From: Vibrio gallaecicus
Lineage (GTDB): Bacteria > Pseudomonadota > Gammaproteobacteria > Enterobacterales > Vibrionaceae
DNA length: 64,000 nucleotides
Assembly: GCF_024347495.1 (NCBI RefSeq)
Contig: NZ_AP025490.1
Coordinates: 2,976,001-3,040,000, forward strand
Direction of reading: 5' to 3'
Shown here: piece after piece, positions 48,787 to 59,395 of the stretch
Position numbering within the stretch: the first letter of the stretch is position 1
Layout of the letters: every line of letters starts with the position of its first letter
Made by a program: the position numbers and the translations under genes
Notes under the pieces: model-generated
What the model saw: the letters and a program-made list of their open reading frames with translations, nothing else
Database searches by the model: none
Told to the model about the DNA's origin: nothing

Positions 48787-50097
48787 TTAAGCCATATAAT
48801 TTTCAGGCATCTCGATACGAGCAACACCAGATTCAACTGCAGCTTGTGCTACCGCTTTCGCTACGCGAGGCAATAAACGTGGATCCATTGGCTTCGGAAT
48901 AATGTAATCCATACCAAATGTCAGTGCATCAGCTCCCGCCGCTTTTAATACTTCAGCAGGAACTTCTTCTTTTGCTAGTTCACGAATCGCCGTGACTGCT
49001 GCCAGTTTCATCTCATCGTTGATTTCACTAGCTCGCACATCTAGCGCACCACGGAAGATAAACGGAAAGCAAAGCACATTATTAACTTGGTTCGGGTAAT
49101 CGCTACGACCTGTACCCATGATTAAGTCATTACGCACTTCATGAGCAAGCTCTGGCTTAATTTCTGGATCTGGATTTGAGCATGCAAATACAACAGGCTT
49201 ATCAGCCATCAGCTTCAAAGATTCTGCTGGTAATAAGTTAGGACCCGATACACCCAAGAATAAGTCAGCACCTTCAATCACATCTTCCAGCGTTCGCTTG
49301 TCTGTGTTGTTAGCAAAAAGCTGTTTGTATTCGTTTAGGTCGTCACGGCGAGTGTGGATCACACCCTTACGATCTAGCATGTAGATTTTTTCACGCTGAG
49401 CGCCACACTTAATCAGTAGCTCCATACACGCTACAGCCGCCGCGCCCGCACCTAAACAAACAATCTTACATTCTTCTAGCTGCTTACCTTGAAGTTCGAT
49501 GGCATTCAGCATACCTGCAGCCGTTACGATAGCAGTACCATGTTGGTCATCATGGAATACAGGCACATCACAACGTTCGATAAGACGACGTTCAATCTCA
49601 AAACAGTCTGGTGCTTTAATATCTTCTAAATTGATGCCACCAAAAGTATCTGCGATGTTCGCTACCGTGTCGACAAACTCATCGATTGTGCGGTGTTTTA
49701 CTTCAATATCGATAGAATCTAAACCAGCAAAACGTTTAAACAGAAGAGCTTTACCTTCCATTACAGGCTTAGAAGCGATAGGACCAAGGTTACCTAAACC
49801 CAAAATCGCAGTACCGTTAGAGATAACTGCAACCATGTTGCCTTTACCTGTGTACTTATAAACGTTATCAACATTCTGTGCGATTTCTCGAACAGGCTCA
49901 GCTACACCTGGGCTGTATGCTAAAGCAAGGTCTTCAGCTGAATTTGCCGGCTTAGTCAGCTCAACGGCAATTTTACCTGGAATAGGGAATTCATGATAAT
50001 CAAGAGCTTGCTGGCGAAATTGTTCTTGAGCAGATAATTTTTCTTCTGCTGATAATGGCTCTTTTGAAGATTGAGCCTGGCGAGTGTCGTCTGACAT
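48787..50097 (-). CDS. NAD(P)-dependent malic enzyme, short form without phosphotransacetylase domain
   Basis: A 436-residue oxaloacetate-decarboxylating malate dehydrogenase. [13 protein letters not shown] near 60, the metal-binding stretch [13 protein letters not shown], the Rossmann motif [14 protein letters not shown] and the late [10 protein letters not shown] block are intact. E. coli MaeB (759 residues) carries a C-terminal phosphotransacetylase-like domain; this protein ends before it, so acetyl-CoA regulation through that domain is absent. NAD or NADP preference cannot be judged confidently. It is a single-gene unit between terminators. Confidence 0.93.
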   Translation of the reverse strand: MSDDTRQAQSSKEPLSAEEKLSAQEQFRQQALDYHEFPIPGKIAVELTKPANSAEDLALAYSPGVAEPVREIAQNVDNVYKYTGKGNMVAVISNGTAILGLGNLGPIASKPVMEGKALLFKRFAGLDSIDIEVKHRTIDEFVDTVANIADTFGGINLEDIKAPDCFEIERRLIERCDVPVFHDDQHGTAIVTAAGMLNAIELQGKQLEECKIVCLGAGAAAVACMELLIKCGAQREKIYMLDRKGVIHTRRDDLNEYKQLFANNTDKRTLEDVIEGADLFLGVSGPNLLPAESLKLMADKPVVFACSNPDPEIKPELAHEVRNDLIMGTGRSDYPNQVNNVLCFPFIFRGALDVRASEINDEMKLAAVTAIRELAKEEVPAEVLKAAGADALTFGMDYIIPKPMDPRLLPRVAKAVAQAAVESGVARIEMPENYMA

Positions 50098-50261
50098 GAG
50101 CGTAGGTTTCCTAAGATATTATTATTTGGGGGAATCCTCTTCATGTTAATAGATGTACTTCAAAGTTCCTAGGTGGTTTACCTATCAGTCTCACTAAAAA
50201 ACGAGATTTGACTACTAATAAGACCAGTGAACAGTTGAAATCTCTAAATGGCAGGCAACAA

Positions 50262-50285
50262 AAAAGGACACCGAAGTGTCCTTTT
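50262..50285. terminator. Bidirectional terminator after rpmE
   Basis: A ten-pair stem AAAAGGACAC/GTGTCCTTTT with loop CGAA, 24 bases past the rpmE stop on the minus strand. Confidence 0.92.
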
Positions 50286-50308
50286 GGATGTCTATATAGC
50301 GAGTATTA

Positions 50309-50524
50309 CTACTTGCTAGAAAGAGCACCGAAACGCTTGTTAAAGCGATCAACACGGCCGCCAGTATCTACGATACGTTGCTTACCAGTGTAGAATGGGT
50401 GACATTTGTCACATACGTCTAGGTGAATACCAGCTTTACCTAGAGTAGAGTTGAATTCAAATGTGTTGCCGCAAGAGCAAGTAGCTGTAACAGCTTTGTA
50501 TTCTGGGTGGATTCCAGCTTTCAT
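50309..50524 (-). CDS. rpmE: 50S ribosomal protein L31, zinc-binding type
   Basis: A 71-residue ribosomal protein. CSCG (residues 16-19) and CDKC (37-40) form the zinc site of the C+ type, as opposed to the zinc-free paralogue RpmE2/YkgM made in zinc limitation. The [21 protein letters not shown]-terminus is conserved. The gene is monocistronic with a likely autoregulatory leader. Confidence 0.97.
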   Translation of the reverse strand: MKAGIHPEYKAVTATCSCGNTFEFNSTLGKAGIHLDVCDKCHPFYTGKQRIVDTGGRVDRFNKRFGALSSK

Positions 50525-50868
50525 GGGATAACCTCAATTAGGCCGTGTCGCCATCCGATTCTAAGCCGGACACCACACGTAGTTAAAAAATAATTAAAAG
50601 TACCGCTTCGTAACACAAGGATACAAAGCCATACCTTCAAGGCGCAGTATAGTAATGAATCTGAGAAGTAGGATCAACTGATTTGATACATTTTTCACCA
50701 ACCTTTTTTTCCTTCTATATTAAAAGCCAATATCAGTTCTTCTCTAACATCGCTAAGCCATTAAAAAACACAGCCTTTATGAAGCGATACCAAACTGTTT
50801 CTCGAATTTCATGGGCTTATCCTTTAGACTGTTTCGTCATTTCCTATTCAAAATAAAGCTGTCACTTT
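50525..50868. other. rpmE-priA intergenic region, 344 bp
   Basis: No gene. It holds the rpmE leader (50545-50573) and the divergent rpmE and priA promoters. No other motif stands out. Confidence 0.6.
50545..50573 (-). promoter_or_regulatory. Candidate L31 autoregulatory leader of rpmE
   Basis: In the rpmE 5' leader GTGTC (50569-50573) can pair with GACAC (50545-50549), enclosing a CCG/CGG stem with a CTTAGAAT loop. Gamma-proteobacterial rpmE mRNAs are known to carry an L31-binding leader at this place. Matching to the family was done by eye only. Confidence 0.5.
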
Positions 50869-53070
50869 ATGCGCCCAACTATCGCCCGTGTCGCACTACC
50901 AGTCCCTTTAGATAAGCAGTTTGACTACAAAATACCTAGTCACCTGTTCCCTATTATTGGCGGTCGTGTATCTGTACCTTTTGGGCGTCAAACATTAACA
51001 GGCATAGTCACAGCTCTAGTCAATGAATCCGAATTTAGCTTAGACAAGCTCAAACCAATTAAAGCGTTGTTGGACAATCAACCCGTTTGGTCTGACTCGG
51101 TTTATTCTTTGTTAGTTTGGTGCAGTCAGTTTTATCAGTACCCTCTTGGGGAAACGTTCGCCAATGCATTACCTTCTGCTTTACGTAAAGGTAAAGATGC
51201 AGATTTTGCCACCTTGGTTGAATGGCAGCTGACACCTCAAGGTAAAGATCAGTTAATGCTAGGTTTTGGGCGTGCCGTTAAGCAAGCAAAAGTCATGAGA
51301 ATGCTGGAAAACGGATCCGTGCCCCATCAAGAATTTATTGATGAGGAAGTGGGAAGCGCGGTTTTAAAAACACTTCAAGAAAAGGGCTGGATTGAGTCTC
51401 TTGAAAAAAAGCCGATGCGTATCGCTTGGTCTAAAGAACTAGAAAACGACCACGACAAGCCAAAGCTCAATGAAGAACAAGCCATTGCTATCGCGACCGT
51501 CAATAGCCAGACAGATTTTGGCTGCTTTTTGCTTGAAGGTGTCACTGGCTCAGGGAAAACTGAAGTTTACTTGAACATGATTAAGCCAATTTTAGAGCAA
51601 GGTAAACAAGCGCTTGTTCTTGTTCCTGAAATTGGATTAACGCCACAAACCATTAACCGATTCAAACGACGCTTTAATGTGCCTGTCGAGGTAATTCACT
51701 CTGGGCTTAATGATACTGAACGTCTTAATGCTTGGCTGTCAGCCCGTGATAAAATAGCAGGAATCGTAATAGGCACTCGCTCAGCACTGTTCACCCCTTT
51801 TTCTGATCTAGGTATCATCATTGTTGATGAAGAACATGACGCATCCTACAAGCAACAAGACAGCCTTCGTTATCATGCTAGAGATGTGGCGATAATGCGT
51901 GCGCATAAAGCACAAATACCGGTAGTCCTCGGCTCTGCTACTCCTGCATTTGAAACCCTTCATAACGCTCAAACCGGTAAGTATCACTATTTAAGACTAA
52001 CCAACCGAGCGGGGGTCGCGCTTCCTACGACCAACAAAGTGCTGGATGTGAAGGGGGAATATTTAGAAAGTGGATTATCAGCTTCATTGATTGCAGAAAT
52101 GCAACGTCATTTGCAGTCTGGCAACCAAGTCATGTTGTTTTTAAACCGCCGTGGTTTTTCTCCTGCTTTAATGTGTCACGAATGTGGTTGGACGGCAGAA
52201 TGTAAACGCTGTGATGCTTATTATACTTATCATCAAAACAGCAATGAAATGCGTTGCCACCACTGTGGTTCCCAACAGCATGTTGTACACCATTGCCAAG
52301 GTTGTGGTTCAACCCAACTAGTAACACATGGCGTGGGTACCGAACAATTGGAAACCCAGTTAGGGCACCTATTCCCTGACTATAAAACAATACGAATTGA
52401 TAGAGACAGCACTCGCCGTAAAGGCAGCTTAGAAACAGCATTAGAATCCATACGTAAAGGTGAGTTCCAAATACTTATCGGAACGCAGATGCTCGCTAAA
52501 GGGCACCACTTTCCAGATGTAACTTTAGTTGCCCTACTCGATGTCGATGGTTCACTTTATAGCAGTGACTTTCGAGCCTCAGAACGACTCGCCCAGTTAT
52601 TCATTCAAGTCGCGGGACGTGCAGGTCGTGCCAGTAAACCTGGGGAAGTGATCTTACAAACCCATCACCCTGAGCATGGCTTGCTGCAAGCTTTACTACA
52701 CAAAGACTATAACCACTTTGCGCAAACTGCCTTAGCCGAACGTAAACAGGCTATGCTGCCTCCTTATACTTTCATGACGTTATTTAGAGCTGAAGCCAAC
52801 GATCCATATTTGGTGGAAGATTTTTTACGTCAGGTTCGTCATACCCTTGAAGCACATCCACTTTATGATGGGTTTTGTATGGTGCTCGGGCCAACGCCCG
52901 CACCTTTAGCAAAACGTGCAGGAAAGTCACGCTGGCAATTAGTTTTGCAAACTCAAACTCGTTCATTAATGCAAAAGTTATTAATGAGTGCGAAACCAGC
53001 TATCAATATGTTACCAACTGCAAAAAAAGTACGCTGGTCGATCGATATAGAGCCTCAAGATCTCAGTTAA
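50869..53070 (+). CDS. priA: Primosomal replication restart helicase PriA
   Basis: A 733-residue superfamily 2 helicase that restarts stalled forks. An N-terminal 3'-end-binding domain is followed by Walker A GVTGSGKTEVY near 225, the DEEH box VDEEHDASYKQQD, and a zinc-binding stretch with eight cysteines beginning CHECGWTAECKRC (about 438) and ending CQGCG. Helicase motifs V-VI are in QVAGRAGRA. Full length. The upstream sequence lacks a strong ribosome binding site. Confidence 0.96.
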   Translation: MRPTIARVALPVPLDKQFDYKIPSHLFPIIGGRVSVPFGRQTLTGIVTALVNESEFSLDKLKPIKALLDNQPVWSDSVYSLLVWCSQFYQYPLGETFANALPSALRKGKDADFATLVEWQLTPQGKDQLMLGFGRAVKQAKVMRMLENGSVPHQEFIDEEVGSAVLKTLQEKGWIESLEKKPMRIAWSKELENDHDKPKLNEEQAIAIATVNSQTDFGCFLLEGVTGSGKTEVYLNMIKPILEQGKQALVLVPEIGLTPQTINRFKRRFNVPVEVIHSGLNDTERLNAWLSARDKIAGIVIGTRSALFTPFSDLGIIIVDEEHDASYKQQDSLRYHARDVAIMRAHKAQIPVVLGSATPAFETLHNAQTGKYHYLRLTNRAGVALPTTNKVLDVKGEYLESGLSASLIAEMQRHLQSGNQVMLFLNRRGFSPALMCHECGWTAECKRCDAYYTYHQNSNEMRCHHCGSQQHVVHHCQGCGSTQLVTHGVGTEQLETQLGHLFPDYKTIRIDRDSTRRKGSLETALESIRKGEFQILIGTQMLAKGHHFPDVTLVALLDVDGSLYSSDFRASERLAQLFIQVAGRAGRASKPGEVILQTHHPEHGLLQALLHKDYNHFAQTALAERKQAMLPPYTFMTLFRAEANDPYLVEDFLRQVRHTLEAHPLYDGFCMVLGPTPAPLAKRAGKSRWQLVLQTQTRSLMQKLLMSAKPAINMLPTAKKVRWSIDIEPQDLS

Positions 53071-53287
53071 AAGTATGCGGTGCTTCAGAGATTTCAGTTT
53101 TCTCGTGAGCTACTTCACACGAGTCGTGTAATTTTTGTTAATCTACCCGTAACTTTATGTGCTCTAAATGAATAGTATATTTCAAGCACATAAGTGTAAG
53201 CATTGCTTTCATGGAAGTTAATCAATTAAAAGAATAATGATTGCCGATTTCAGTGGCATACAAAGGAATTTAAAGAGGGTTTAATTT

Positions 53288-54295
53288 ATGGCGACAATGA
53301 AGGATGTTGCCCAGCTTGCAGGGGTTTCTACAGCGACAGTATCAAGAGCGCTTATGAACCCGGAAAAAGTATCATCTTCAACTCGTAAACGCGTTGAAAA
53401 TGCCGTACTTGAAGCTGGATACTCACCTAACTCGTTAGCTAGAAACTTACGTCGCAACGAATCTAAAACCATAGTAACTATTGTCCCAGACATCTGTGAC
53501 CCTTACTTTACGGAAATTATCCGTGGGATTGAAGATGCTGCGGTTGAACACGGATACCTTGTGTTACTTGGCGATAGTGGACAACAAAAGAAGCGTGAGA
53601 GCTCTTTTGTAAATTTAGTGTTCACCAAACAAGCTGATGGCATGTTGTTACTCGGTACAGATCATCCATTTGACTTAAGTAAACCCGAGCAAAAGAATTT
53701 ACCTCCCATGGTAATGGCTTGTGAGTTTGCCCCAGATCTTGAGCTTCCGACTGTCCATATAGACAACTTAACGTCTGCATTTGAAGCCGTGAACTATCTC
53801 ACTCAACTTGGTCATAAGCGTATAGGGCAAATTTCAGGTCCAACGTCTGCGACACTCTGTCAATTTCGTCAGCAAGGTTACCAGCAAGCACTACGCCGAG
53901 CAGGTATCACAATGAACCCTGCCTATGGCACGGTTGGCGATTTTACTTTTGAAGCTGGCGCGCAATCGATTCGCCAACTGCTCGCACTGCCAGAACCTCC
54001 AACTGCTATCTTCTGTCACAACGATGCTATGGCTATCGGTGCGATTCAAGAAGCGAAGAAGTTAGGTCTACGCGTTCCACAAGACCTTTCAGTTGTAGGC
54101 TTCGATGACATTAAATTCGCACAATACTGCGATCCACCGCTCACCACTATTTCACAACCTCGCTACGAGATCGGTCGTCAGGCGATGCTAATGATGCTGG
54201 ACGTATTGAAAGGCAATGATGTTCAAGCTGGTTCCCGCTTGCTTGAAACAGAGTTGATCGTACGAGGAAGTACAGCTCCACCACGCATTCAATAG
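53288..54295 (+). CDS. cytR: LacI-family transcriptional repressor CytR
   Basis: A 335-residue repressor with the N-terminal HTH DVAQLAGVSTATVSRALMNP (residues 6-25) and a periplasmic-binding-like effector domain (from about 60). CytR binds cytidine and controls nucleoside uptake and catabolism; in Vibrio it also affects chitin use, biofilm and competence. The priA-cytR-ftsN order supports the name. That link to nucleoside use is of interest next to the DNA-degrading genes elsewhere in the window, but they are 40 kb apart. Confidence 0.93.
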   Translation: MATMKDVAQLAGVSTATVSRALMNPEKVSSSTRKRVENAVLEAGYSPNSLARNLRRNESKTIVTIVPDICDPYFTEIIRGIEDAAVEHGYLVLLGDSGQQKKRESSFVNLVFTKQADGMLLLGTDHPFDLSKPEQKNLPPMVMACEFAPDLELPTVHIDNLTSAFEAVNYLTQLGHKRIGQISGPTSATLCQFRQQGYQQALRRAGITMNPAYGTVGDFTFEAGAQSIRQLLALPEPPTAIFCHNDAMAIGAIQEAKKLGLRVPQDLSVVGFDDIKFAQYCDPPLTTISQPRYEIGRQAMLMMLDVLKGNDVQAGSRLLETELIVRGSTAPPRIQ

Positions 54296-54406
54296 AAAAG
54301 CACTTCTTTGCGGCACATTTTGATGTGCCGCTTCCATTTCTACACTATTATCCACTCGCGATCTGGATTACCATGAAAGTTGAATCATCAACTGTTGAAA
54401 TGCTCA

Positions 54407-54946
54407 GTGGCCAATAAAGATTACGCAAGACGCGGTCGTGGAACAAAGAAGCCGACCAAAAAGACAGCCCCTCGCCGTAAGCCTTGGCGTAGTGGTCTTT
54501 TAGCGATCCTACTAGCTAGTGGGTTCGGTTATGGATTATACCTGCTTAGCACAGACCCAGAGCCACCAGCACCTACACCTGTGGTGACAAAACCCAAGCC
54601 GAAACCTAAAGCTGCGAAACCTATTCCACCGCCTCCAGAAGAAAAGTGGGATTACGTTGAAACGCTGCCAAGCCGCCAAGTTGAAGTAAAAGCAAAAGAG
54701 CAGAAGAAATCTGACATTCCTTACATCATGCAGTGTGGTGCGTACAAAACACTGAAACAAGCGGAAGCACGCAAGTTAGATATCGCTTTCCAAGGTATCA
54801 ACAGTAAAGTTCGCAAAAAAGAAAACAGCAGTTGGTACCGAGTAGTGCTTGGACCTTACGATTTAAAACGCGATGCTGAGCGCGACCGACATAAGCTACA
54901 ACGAGCTAAAATTGAGCCGTGTGCTATTTGGAAAGAAACCCAATAG
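54407..54946 (+). CDS. ftsN: Cell-division protein FtsN
   Basis: A 179-residue bitopic divisome protein. A short cytosolic N-terminus (MANKDYARRGRG, with the conserved DYxRR that contacts FtsA) leads to a transmembrane helix (about 29-48), a Pro/Lys-rich periplasmic stretch and a C-terminal SPOR domain (about 100-175). The GTG at 54407 is chosen because it yields the conserved N-terminus; a TTG nine codons upstream would spoil it. Short compared with E. coli FtsN (319). Confidence 0.9.
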   Translation: MANKDYARRGRGTKKPTKKTAPRRKPWRSGLLAILLASGFGYGLYLLSTDPEPPAPTPVVTKPKPKPKAAKPIPPPPEEKWDYVETLPSRQVEVKAKEQKKSDIPYIMQCGAYKTLKQAEARKLDIAFQGINSKVRKKENSSWYRVVLGPYDLKRDAERDRHKLQRAKIEPCAIWKETQ

Positions 54947-54995
54947 TGGTATTTCAGTGAGCACAAAAATACCTCAACTAAAGTATCAACCTCTT

Positions 54996-55025
54996 AAAAG
55001 CCTTCCTTGCGAAGGCTTTTATCTT
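54996..55025 (+). terminator. Intrinsic terminator of ftsN
   Basis: A ten-pair stem AAAAGCCTTC/GAAGGCTTTT (loop CTTGC), 49 bases past the ftsN stop, with ATCTTTT following. Confidence 0.9.
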
Positions 55026-55150
55026 TTAAGCGCCCTCAAGCATTATCCCCCAGCACTTTACTGCTTCTTTCACTTTCATCTCAAAGATCTCTCCTAACTT
55101 TATTCTTACGTTCATTTACACATCTATTTGATTTCTGAGTTGTGCGTTTC

Positions 55151-55180
55151 CTTGAATTATCGGCTCTTTATCCTCATATA
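55151..55180 (+). promoter_or_regulatory. Sigma32-type heat-shock promoter of hslVU
   Basis: CTTGAA (55151-55156) and CTCATATA (55173-55180) are separated by 16 bases. These match the sigma32 elements CTTGAA and CCCATnTA at 6/6 and 7/8. The start of hslV is 42 bases downstream. Confidence 0.8.
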
Positions 55181-55221
55181 ACCTGTATACCCAAAAGACA
55201 AAAAAACAAGAGGCCCTACTC

Positions 55222-55770
55222 GTGACTACCATTGTATCTGTACGTCGTAATAATAAAGTCGTCATCGCGGGTGATGGACAAGTATCTTTAGGCAATACAG
55301 TGATGAAGGGCAATGCCCGTAAAGTTCGCCGCCTATATAACAACCAAGTACTGGCAGGTTTTGCTGGCGGTACTGCCGATGCTTTCACGCTATTCGAAAA
55401 ATTTGAAAGCAAACTGCAAATGCACCAAGGTCATTTAACAAAAGCAGCCGTTGAGCTTGCTAAAGACTGGCGCAGTGATCGCGCACTTCGCAAGCTAGAA
55501 GCTTTACTAGCGGTTGCGGATGAAACAGCATCATTGATCATCACAGGTAATGGCGATGTTGTGCAGCCTGAAAACGACCTCATTGCCATTGGCTCTGGTG
55601 GTAACTTTGCGCAAGCAGCCGCGACAGCTCTGCTTGAAAATACCGATTTAGATGCTCGTGAAATAGCAGAGAAGTCACTCACTATTGCTGGTGACATCTG
55701 CGTATTCACAAACCATCACCACACTGTTGAAGAGCTTGAAAGCACTGTTGAACTGCCTAAGCCTGAATAA
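55222..55770 (+). CDS. hslV: ATP-dependent protease subunit HslV (ClpQ)
   Basis: A 182-residue N-terminal-nucleophile threonine protease. After removal of the initiator the catalytic Thr (residue 2 of MTTIVSVRR) is exposed; [20 protein letters not shown] is the conserved block after it. It forms a double hexamer capped by HslU. The start codon is GTG with AGAGG upstream. hslU follows after 164 bases, a longer gap than usual. Confidence 0.97.
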   Translation: MTTIVSVRRNNKVVIAGDGQVSLGNTVMKGNARKVRRLYNNQVLAGFAGGTADAFTLFEKFESKLQMHQGHLTKAAVELAKDWRSDRALRKLEALLAVADETASLIITGNGDVVQPENDLIAIGSGGNFAQAAATALLENTDLDAREIAEKSLTIAGDICVFTNHHHTVEELESTVELPKPE

Positions 55771-55934
55771 TCAGCCGCATCTTCAATATGTCTGAGCACA
55801 AATAGCTCATGCGTACATAAGCTCATTTATGTATATGACTTATACGCAAACCAAGTATGAAGTTAACGCCCAACAGCCGAACTGTTATTTTGATATTCAA
55901 TTACAGTCGTGATTAAAAGAATTAAGGAAACACC

Positions 55935-57272
55935 ATGTCTGAGATGACTCCTCGTGAAATCGTTCACGAACTTAACCGCCACATCATTGGTCAAGATAAC
56001 GCCAAGCGCTCAGTTGCAATCGCACTACGTAACCGCTGGCGTCGCATGCAGCTTGAAGAAAGCTTGCGCGTTGAAGTATCTCCAAAAAATATTCTAATGA
56101 TTGGTCCAACAGGTGTTGGTAAAACTGAAATTGCGCGCCGTTTAGCAAAACTGGCGAACGCACCGTTCATCAAAGTTGAAGCAACGAAATTCACTGAAGT
56201 TGGTTATGTTGGTAAAGAAGTTGAAACCATCATTCGTGACTTAACAGACGTTGCAATCAAAATGACTCATCAGCAAGCAATGGAAAAAGTACAATTCCGC
56301 GCTGAAGAACAAGCTGAAGAACGCGTACTAGATGCCCTACTTCCACCAGCACGTGATGCTTGGGGTCAAAATGAGCAATCAGAAGACACAAGCTCATCAA
56401 ACACTCGTCAAATCTTCCGCAAGAAATTACGCGAAGGAAAGTTAGACGACAAAGAGATTGAAATCGACGTTGCCGCTCCGCAAATGGGCGTGGAAATAAT
56501 GGCTCCTCCGGGCATGGAAGAAATGACTAACCAGCTACAAGGTATGTTCCAAAACCTTGCTGGTGACACCAAGAAAAAGCGCAAGCTGAAAATCAAAGAT
56601 GCTTTAAAAGCACTGACTGAAGAAGAAGCTGCAAAATTAGTTAATCAAGAAGAACTGAAAGAAAGCGCGATTTATAACGTTGAAAACAATGGCATTGTGT
56701 TCATTGATGAAATCGATAAAATTTGTAAGCGCGGAGATAGTTCTGGCCCTGATGTTTCTCGTGAAGGTGTTCAGCGCGATCTATTGCCATTAATTGAAGG
56801 CAGTACCGTTTCAACAAAACATGGCATGGTGAAAACAGACCATATCTTGTTTGTTACATCTGGTGCATTCCAAGTAGCGAAACCGTCTGACCTTATTCCT
56901 GAACTACAAGGTCGTTTACCGATTCGTGTAGAGCTTGAAGCGCTTTCAAGTAACGACTTCAAACGTATCCTAACTGAGCCAAAAGCATCTCTGACAGAAC
57001 AGTACATCGCGCTCATGAAGACAGAAGATGTTGATGTTGATTTCACAGAAGATGGCATCACACAAATTGCAGATGCTGCATGGCAAGTCAATGAGACAAC
57101 AGAGAACATTGGTGCTCGTCGTCTTCATACCGTTATGGAGCGTCTAATGGATGAAATTTCATTCGAAGCAACAGACAAACCTGGTACAAAACTAACTATC
57201 GATGCTGAGTACGTGAAAGCGAAATTAGGTGGTTTTGTAGAAGATGAAGATTTAAGTCGCTTCATCCTGTAG
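55935..57272 (+). CDS. hslU: ATP-dependent protease ATPase subunit HslU (ClpY)
   Basis: A 445-residue AAA+ unfoldase partner of Hsl[18 protein letters not shown] at the N-terminus, Walker A GPTGVGKT near 58, the pore-loop GYVGKEVE near 91, Walker B FIDEIDKI near 258 and the C-terminal DLSRFIL that activates HslV are all present. The AAGGAAAC ribosome binding site is strong. Confidence 0.97.
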   Translation: MSEMTPREIVHELNRHIIGQDNAKRSVAIALRNRWRRMQLEESLRVEVSPKNILMIGPTGVGKTEIARRLAKLANAPFIKVEATKFTEVGYVGKEVETIIRDLTDVAIKMTHQQAMEKVQFRAEEQAEERVLDALLPPARDAWGQNEQSEDTSSSNTRQIFRKKLREGKLDDKEIEIDVAAPQMGVEIMAPPGMEEMTNQLQGMFQNLAGDTKKKRKLKIKDALKALTEEEAAKLVNQEELKESAIYNVENNGIVFIDEIDKICKRGDSSGPDVSREGVQRDLLPLIEGSTVSTKHGMVKTDHILFVTSGAFQVAKPSDLIPELQGRLPIRVELEALSSNDFKRILTEPKASLTEQYIALMKTEDVDVDFTEDGITQIADAAWQVNETTENIGARRLHTVMERLMDEISFEATDKPGTKLTIDAEYVKAKLGGFVEDEDLSRFIL

Positions 57273-57332
57273 CACAAAAAAGTCGAACATTTGCGTTATC
57301 GCAAAGAAATGACGGCTAATGACATTAATAAG

Positions 57333-57356
57333 AGCCCACTTCCGAGTGGGCTTTTT
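57333..57356 (+). terminator. Intrinsic terminator of hslVU
   Basis: An eight-pair stem AGCCCACT/AGTGGGCT (loop TCCG) followed by TTTT, 60 bases past the hslU stop. Confidence 0.93.
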
Positions 57357-57461
57357 AATACCCAAAAAATGAGCGTATACTGAAATCACTGTATGACACC
57401 ATATACTTACCACTAAAGCTCACCGCTAATGAAGGTGAACTGATAAAGAAATGTATCTACG

Positions 57462-58379
57462 ATGAAACAATCTCTACTGATTTGGCTTGATGCCGCACGA
57501 CCAAAAACTCTGCCATTGGCACTTGTCTCTATTCTTACCGGGAGTAGCTTGGCATTTTCCTCGGATCAGTTCTCACTTTCGATCGCTTTATTGGCTTTCC
57601 TTACCGCTACCCTTTTACAGATATTATCCAACCTCGCCAATGACTATGGCGATGCTGTTAAAGGTACTGACAACGATAATCGATTAGGTCCAGTAAGAGC
57701 CATGCAATCTGGCGCAGTAAACGCCAAAACAATGAAGCAAGCGATCATTTTGAACATCATATTTACCATGGTGGCGGGCTTGGTTTTAATTTTCCACGCA
57801 CTAAGCACACTGGAAAGTATTTTGTCGTTTATCGCATTAGGTGTTCTCGCCATTGTCGCGGCTATTGCTTATACAGTAGGAAACAAGCCTTACGGCTACA
57901 TTGGGTTAGGCGACTTATCTGTCTTTATCTTCTTTGGTTTACTTGGCGTATCCGGCACCTACTTCTTACACACTGGGAATGTTGAGCCTAGCTTGTTTCT
58001 GCCTGCTTTAGGTTGTGGCTTAATGGCTGTCGCGGTCCTTAATATCAATAACATGCGTGATATTGAAAATGACAGCGAATGCGGAAAACGCACCATGGCT
58101 GTTCGTCTCGGTCAAACAAAAGCTAAGCACTATCATTTCTTATTATTAGGCAGTGCCATTGTTGCCTTCTCTGCTTACTTAGTTATCCAAGAAAAGCCTC
58201 TTTGGATAAGTTTGCCATTTTTACTGAGCATTATCGCCGTCTATAAACACGGTAAAGCCGTTTGGAATACTCAAAAACCAGCCCAAATTGCCCCTATGAT
58301 GCCGGTCATTGTTAAGTGTTCATTAATTACCAACCTATTATTTGCAGGAGTTGTTGTAGCTCAAACTCTGCTCAGTTAA
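57462..58379 (+). CDS. menA: 1,4-dihydroxy-2-naphthoate octaprenyltransferase
   Basis: A 305-residue UbiA-family polytopic membrane protein with about eight helices that prenylates DHNA in menaquinone synthesis. The first Asp-rich motif is NLANDYGDAVKGTDND near 55-70 and the second NINNMRDIENDSECGKRT near 195. ARPKTLPLALVSILTGS at the start is MenA-like. It sits between hslVU and rraA, as in E. coli. Confidence 0.95.
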   Translation: MKQSLLIWLDAARPKTLPLALVSILTGSSLAFSSDQFSLSIALLAFLTATLLQILSNLANDYGDAVKGTDNDNRLGPVRAMQSGAVNAKTMKQAIILNIIFTMVAGLVLIFHALSTLESILSFIALGVLAIVAAIAYTVGNKPYGYIGLGDLSVFIFFGLLGVSGTYFLHTGNVEPSLFLPALGCGLMAVAVLNINNMRDIENDSECGKRTMAVRLGQTKAKHYHFLLLGSAIVAFSAYLVIQEKPLWISLPFLLSIIAVYKHGKAVWNTQKPAQIAPMMPVIVKCSLITNLLFAGVVVAQTLLS

Positions 58380-58451
58380 TTATGGGGAATGATTGCAAAG
58401 GGTTAATGCACCGATATACTCAAGATAAGCTCATTGTTCAAAAGGTAAACT

Positions 58452-59027
58452 ATGGAATACAACACTTCTGCGCTGTGTGATATTTATTTAGACCAAGTTG
58501 ATGTACTTGAACCTATGTTCAGCAACTTTGGAGGTCGTTCATCGTTCTCCGGTAAAATCACCACGTTAAAATGTTTTGAAGATAATGCTTTAATTCGTTC
58601 CGTCCTAGAACAAGATGGTCTTGGTCGAGTGTTGCTAATTGATGGTGGAGGCTCTTTACGTAAAGCCTTAATTGATGCAGAAATTGCTCTACTAGCCGAA
58701 GAGAATGAGTGGGAAGGCCTTGTCGTATACGGCTGTGTACGTGAAGTCGATGAACTAGAAGATATGAATTTAGGCATCCAAGCCCTAGCCTCTATTCCAG
58801 TTGGCGCAACCCAACAACACAATGGCGAAACGGACGTACCTGTTAATTTTGGTGGCGTGACTTTCCTTCCTGAAGATCACCTGTATGCTGACAACACGGG
58901 CGTTATCTTATCTCAAGAGCCACTTGATGTAGATTTGGTTCTAGATGACGATGACATGGATGATGATCTTGAAGTCGATGAGCAAGATGATTCACCAGAT
59001 AACGAAACGTACGACCCAATTCGCTAG
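58452..59027 (+). CDS. rraA: Ribonuclease E activity regulator RraA, with acidic C-terminal extension
   Basis: A 191-residue protein. The core (residues 1-160) is the RraA fold: [38 protein letters not shown] and [10 protein letters not shown] are conserved. RraA binds RNase E and damps mRNA decay. Beyond the usual ~161 residues it has a tail of about 30 residues dominated by Asp and Glu ([17 protein letters not shown]), which may mimic RNA or tune binding. AAGGTAAAC precedes the ATG. Confidence 0.94.
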   Translation: MEYNTSALCDIYLDQVDVLEPMFSNFGGRSSFSGKITTLKCFEDNALIRSVLEQDGLGRVLLIDGGGSLRKALIDAEIALLAEENEWEGLVVYGCVREVDELEDMNLGIQALASIPVGATQQHNGETDVPVNFGGVTFLPEDHLYADNTGVILSQEPLDVDLVLDDDDMDDDLEVDEQDDSPDNETYDPIR

Positions 59028-59103
59028 TAACTAATGGCCTAAGATCTAATGAGCTAAACGCCGACTTGCTAAGTCGTCTTGCAGATAAAACTGAACAAAA
59101 ACA

Positions 59104-59137
59104 AAAACGCCCGCTATAAAAATAGCGGGCGTTTTCT
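59104..59137. terminator. Bidirectional terminator between rraA and zapB
   Basis: A 14-pair perfect stem (59104-59117 with 59122-59135, loop AAAA) rich in GC at its centre serves the converging rraA and zapB genes. Confidence 0.95.
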
Positions 59138-59152
59138 AATTCAGAGAGCTAA

Positions 59153-59395
59153 TTACTCTACATCATCCATTTTACCTAAAAGGTTACGGATGCGGTCTTG
59201 CCAAGCTTCATGCTCTTTCTGCATTTCTTGAGATTTAAGCTCTAATGCTTCACGGCTTATTTTAAGCTCGTTAGCTTCAGATGTAAGCTGCTCTTTCTCT
59301 TCTTTAAGTTCTTCAACTTCCATTTGAAGAAGTGCGATTGTATCTACTGCAGTTTGAATTTTTGCTTCTAATTTTTCTAATACATCAAAAGACAT
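59153..59395 (-). CDS. zapB: Cell-division coiled-coil protein ZapB
   Basis: An 80-residue protein that is one long coiled coil with heptads of Leu/Ile/Met and many Glu/Lys (MSFDVLEKLEAKIQTAVDTI at the start). ZapB is a septal factor layered inside the Z ring through ZapA and linking to MatP. Length matches E. coli (81), as does the place between rraA and glpX. Confidence 0.94.
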   Translation of the reverse strand: MSFDVLEKLEAKIQTAVDTIALLQMEVEELKEEKEQLTSEANELKISREALELKSQEMQKEHEAWQDRIRNLLGKMDDVE

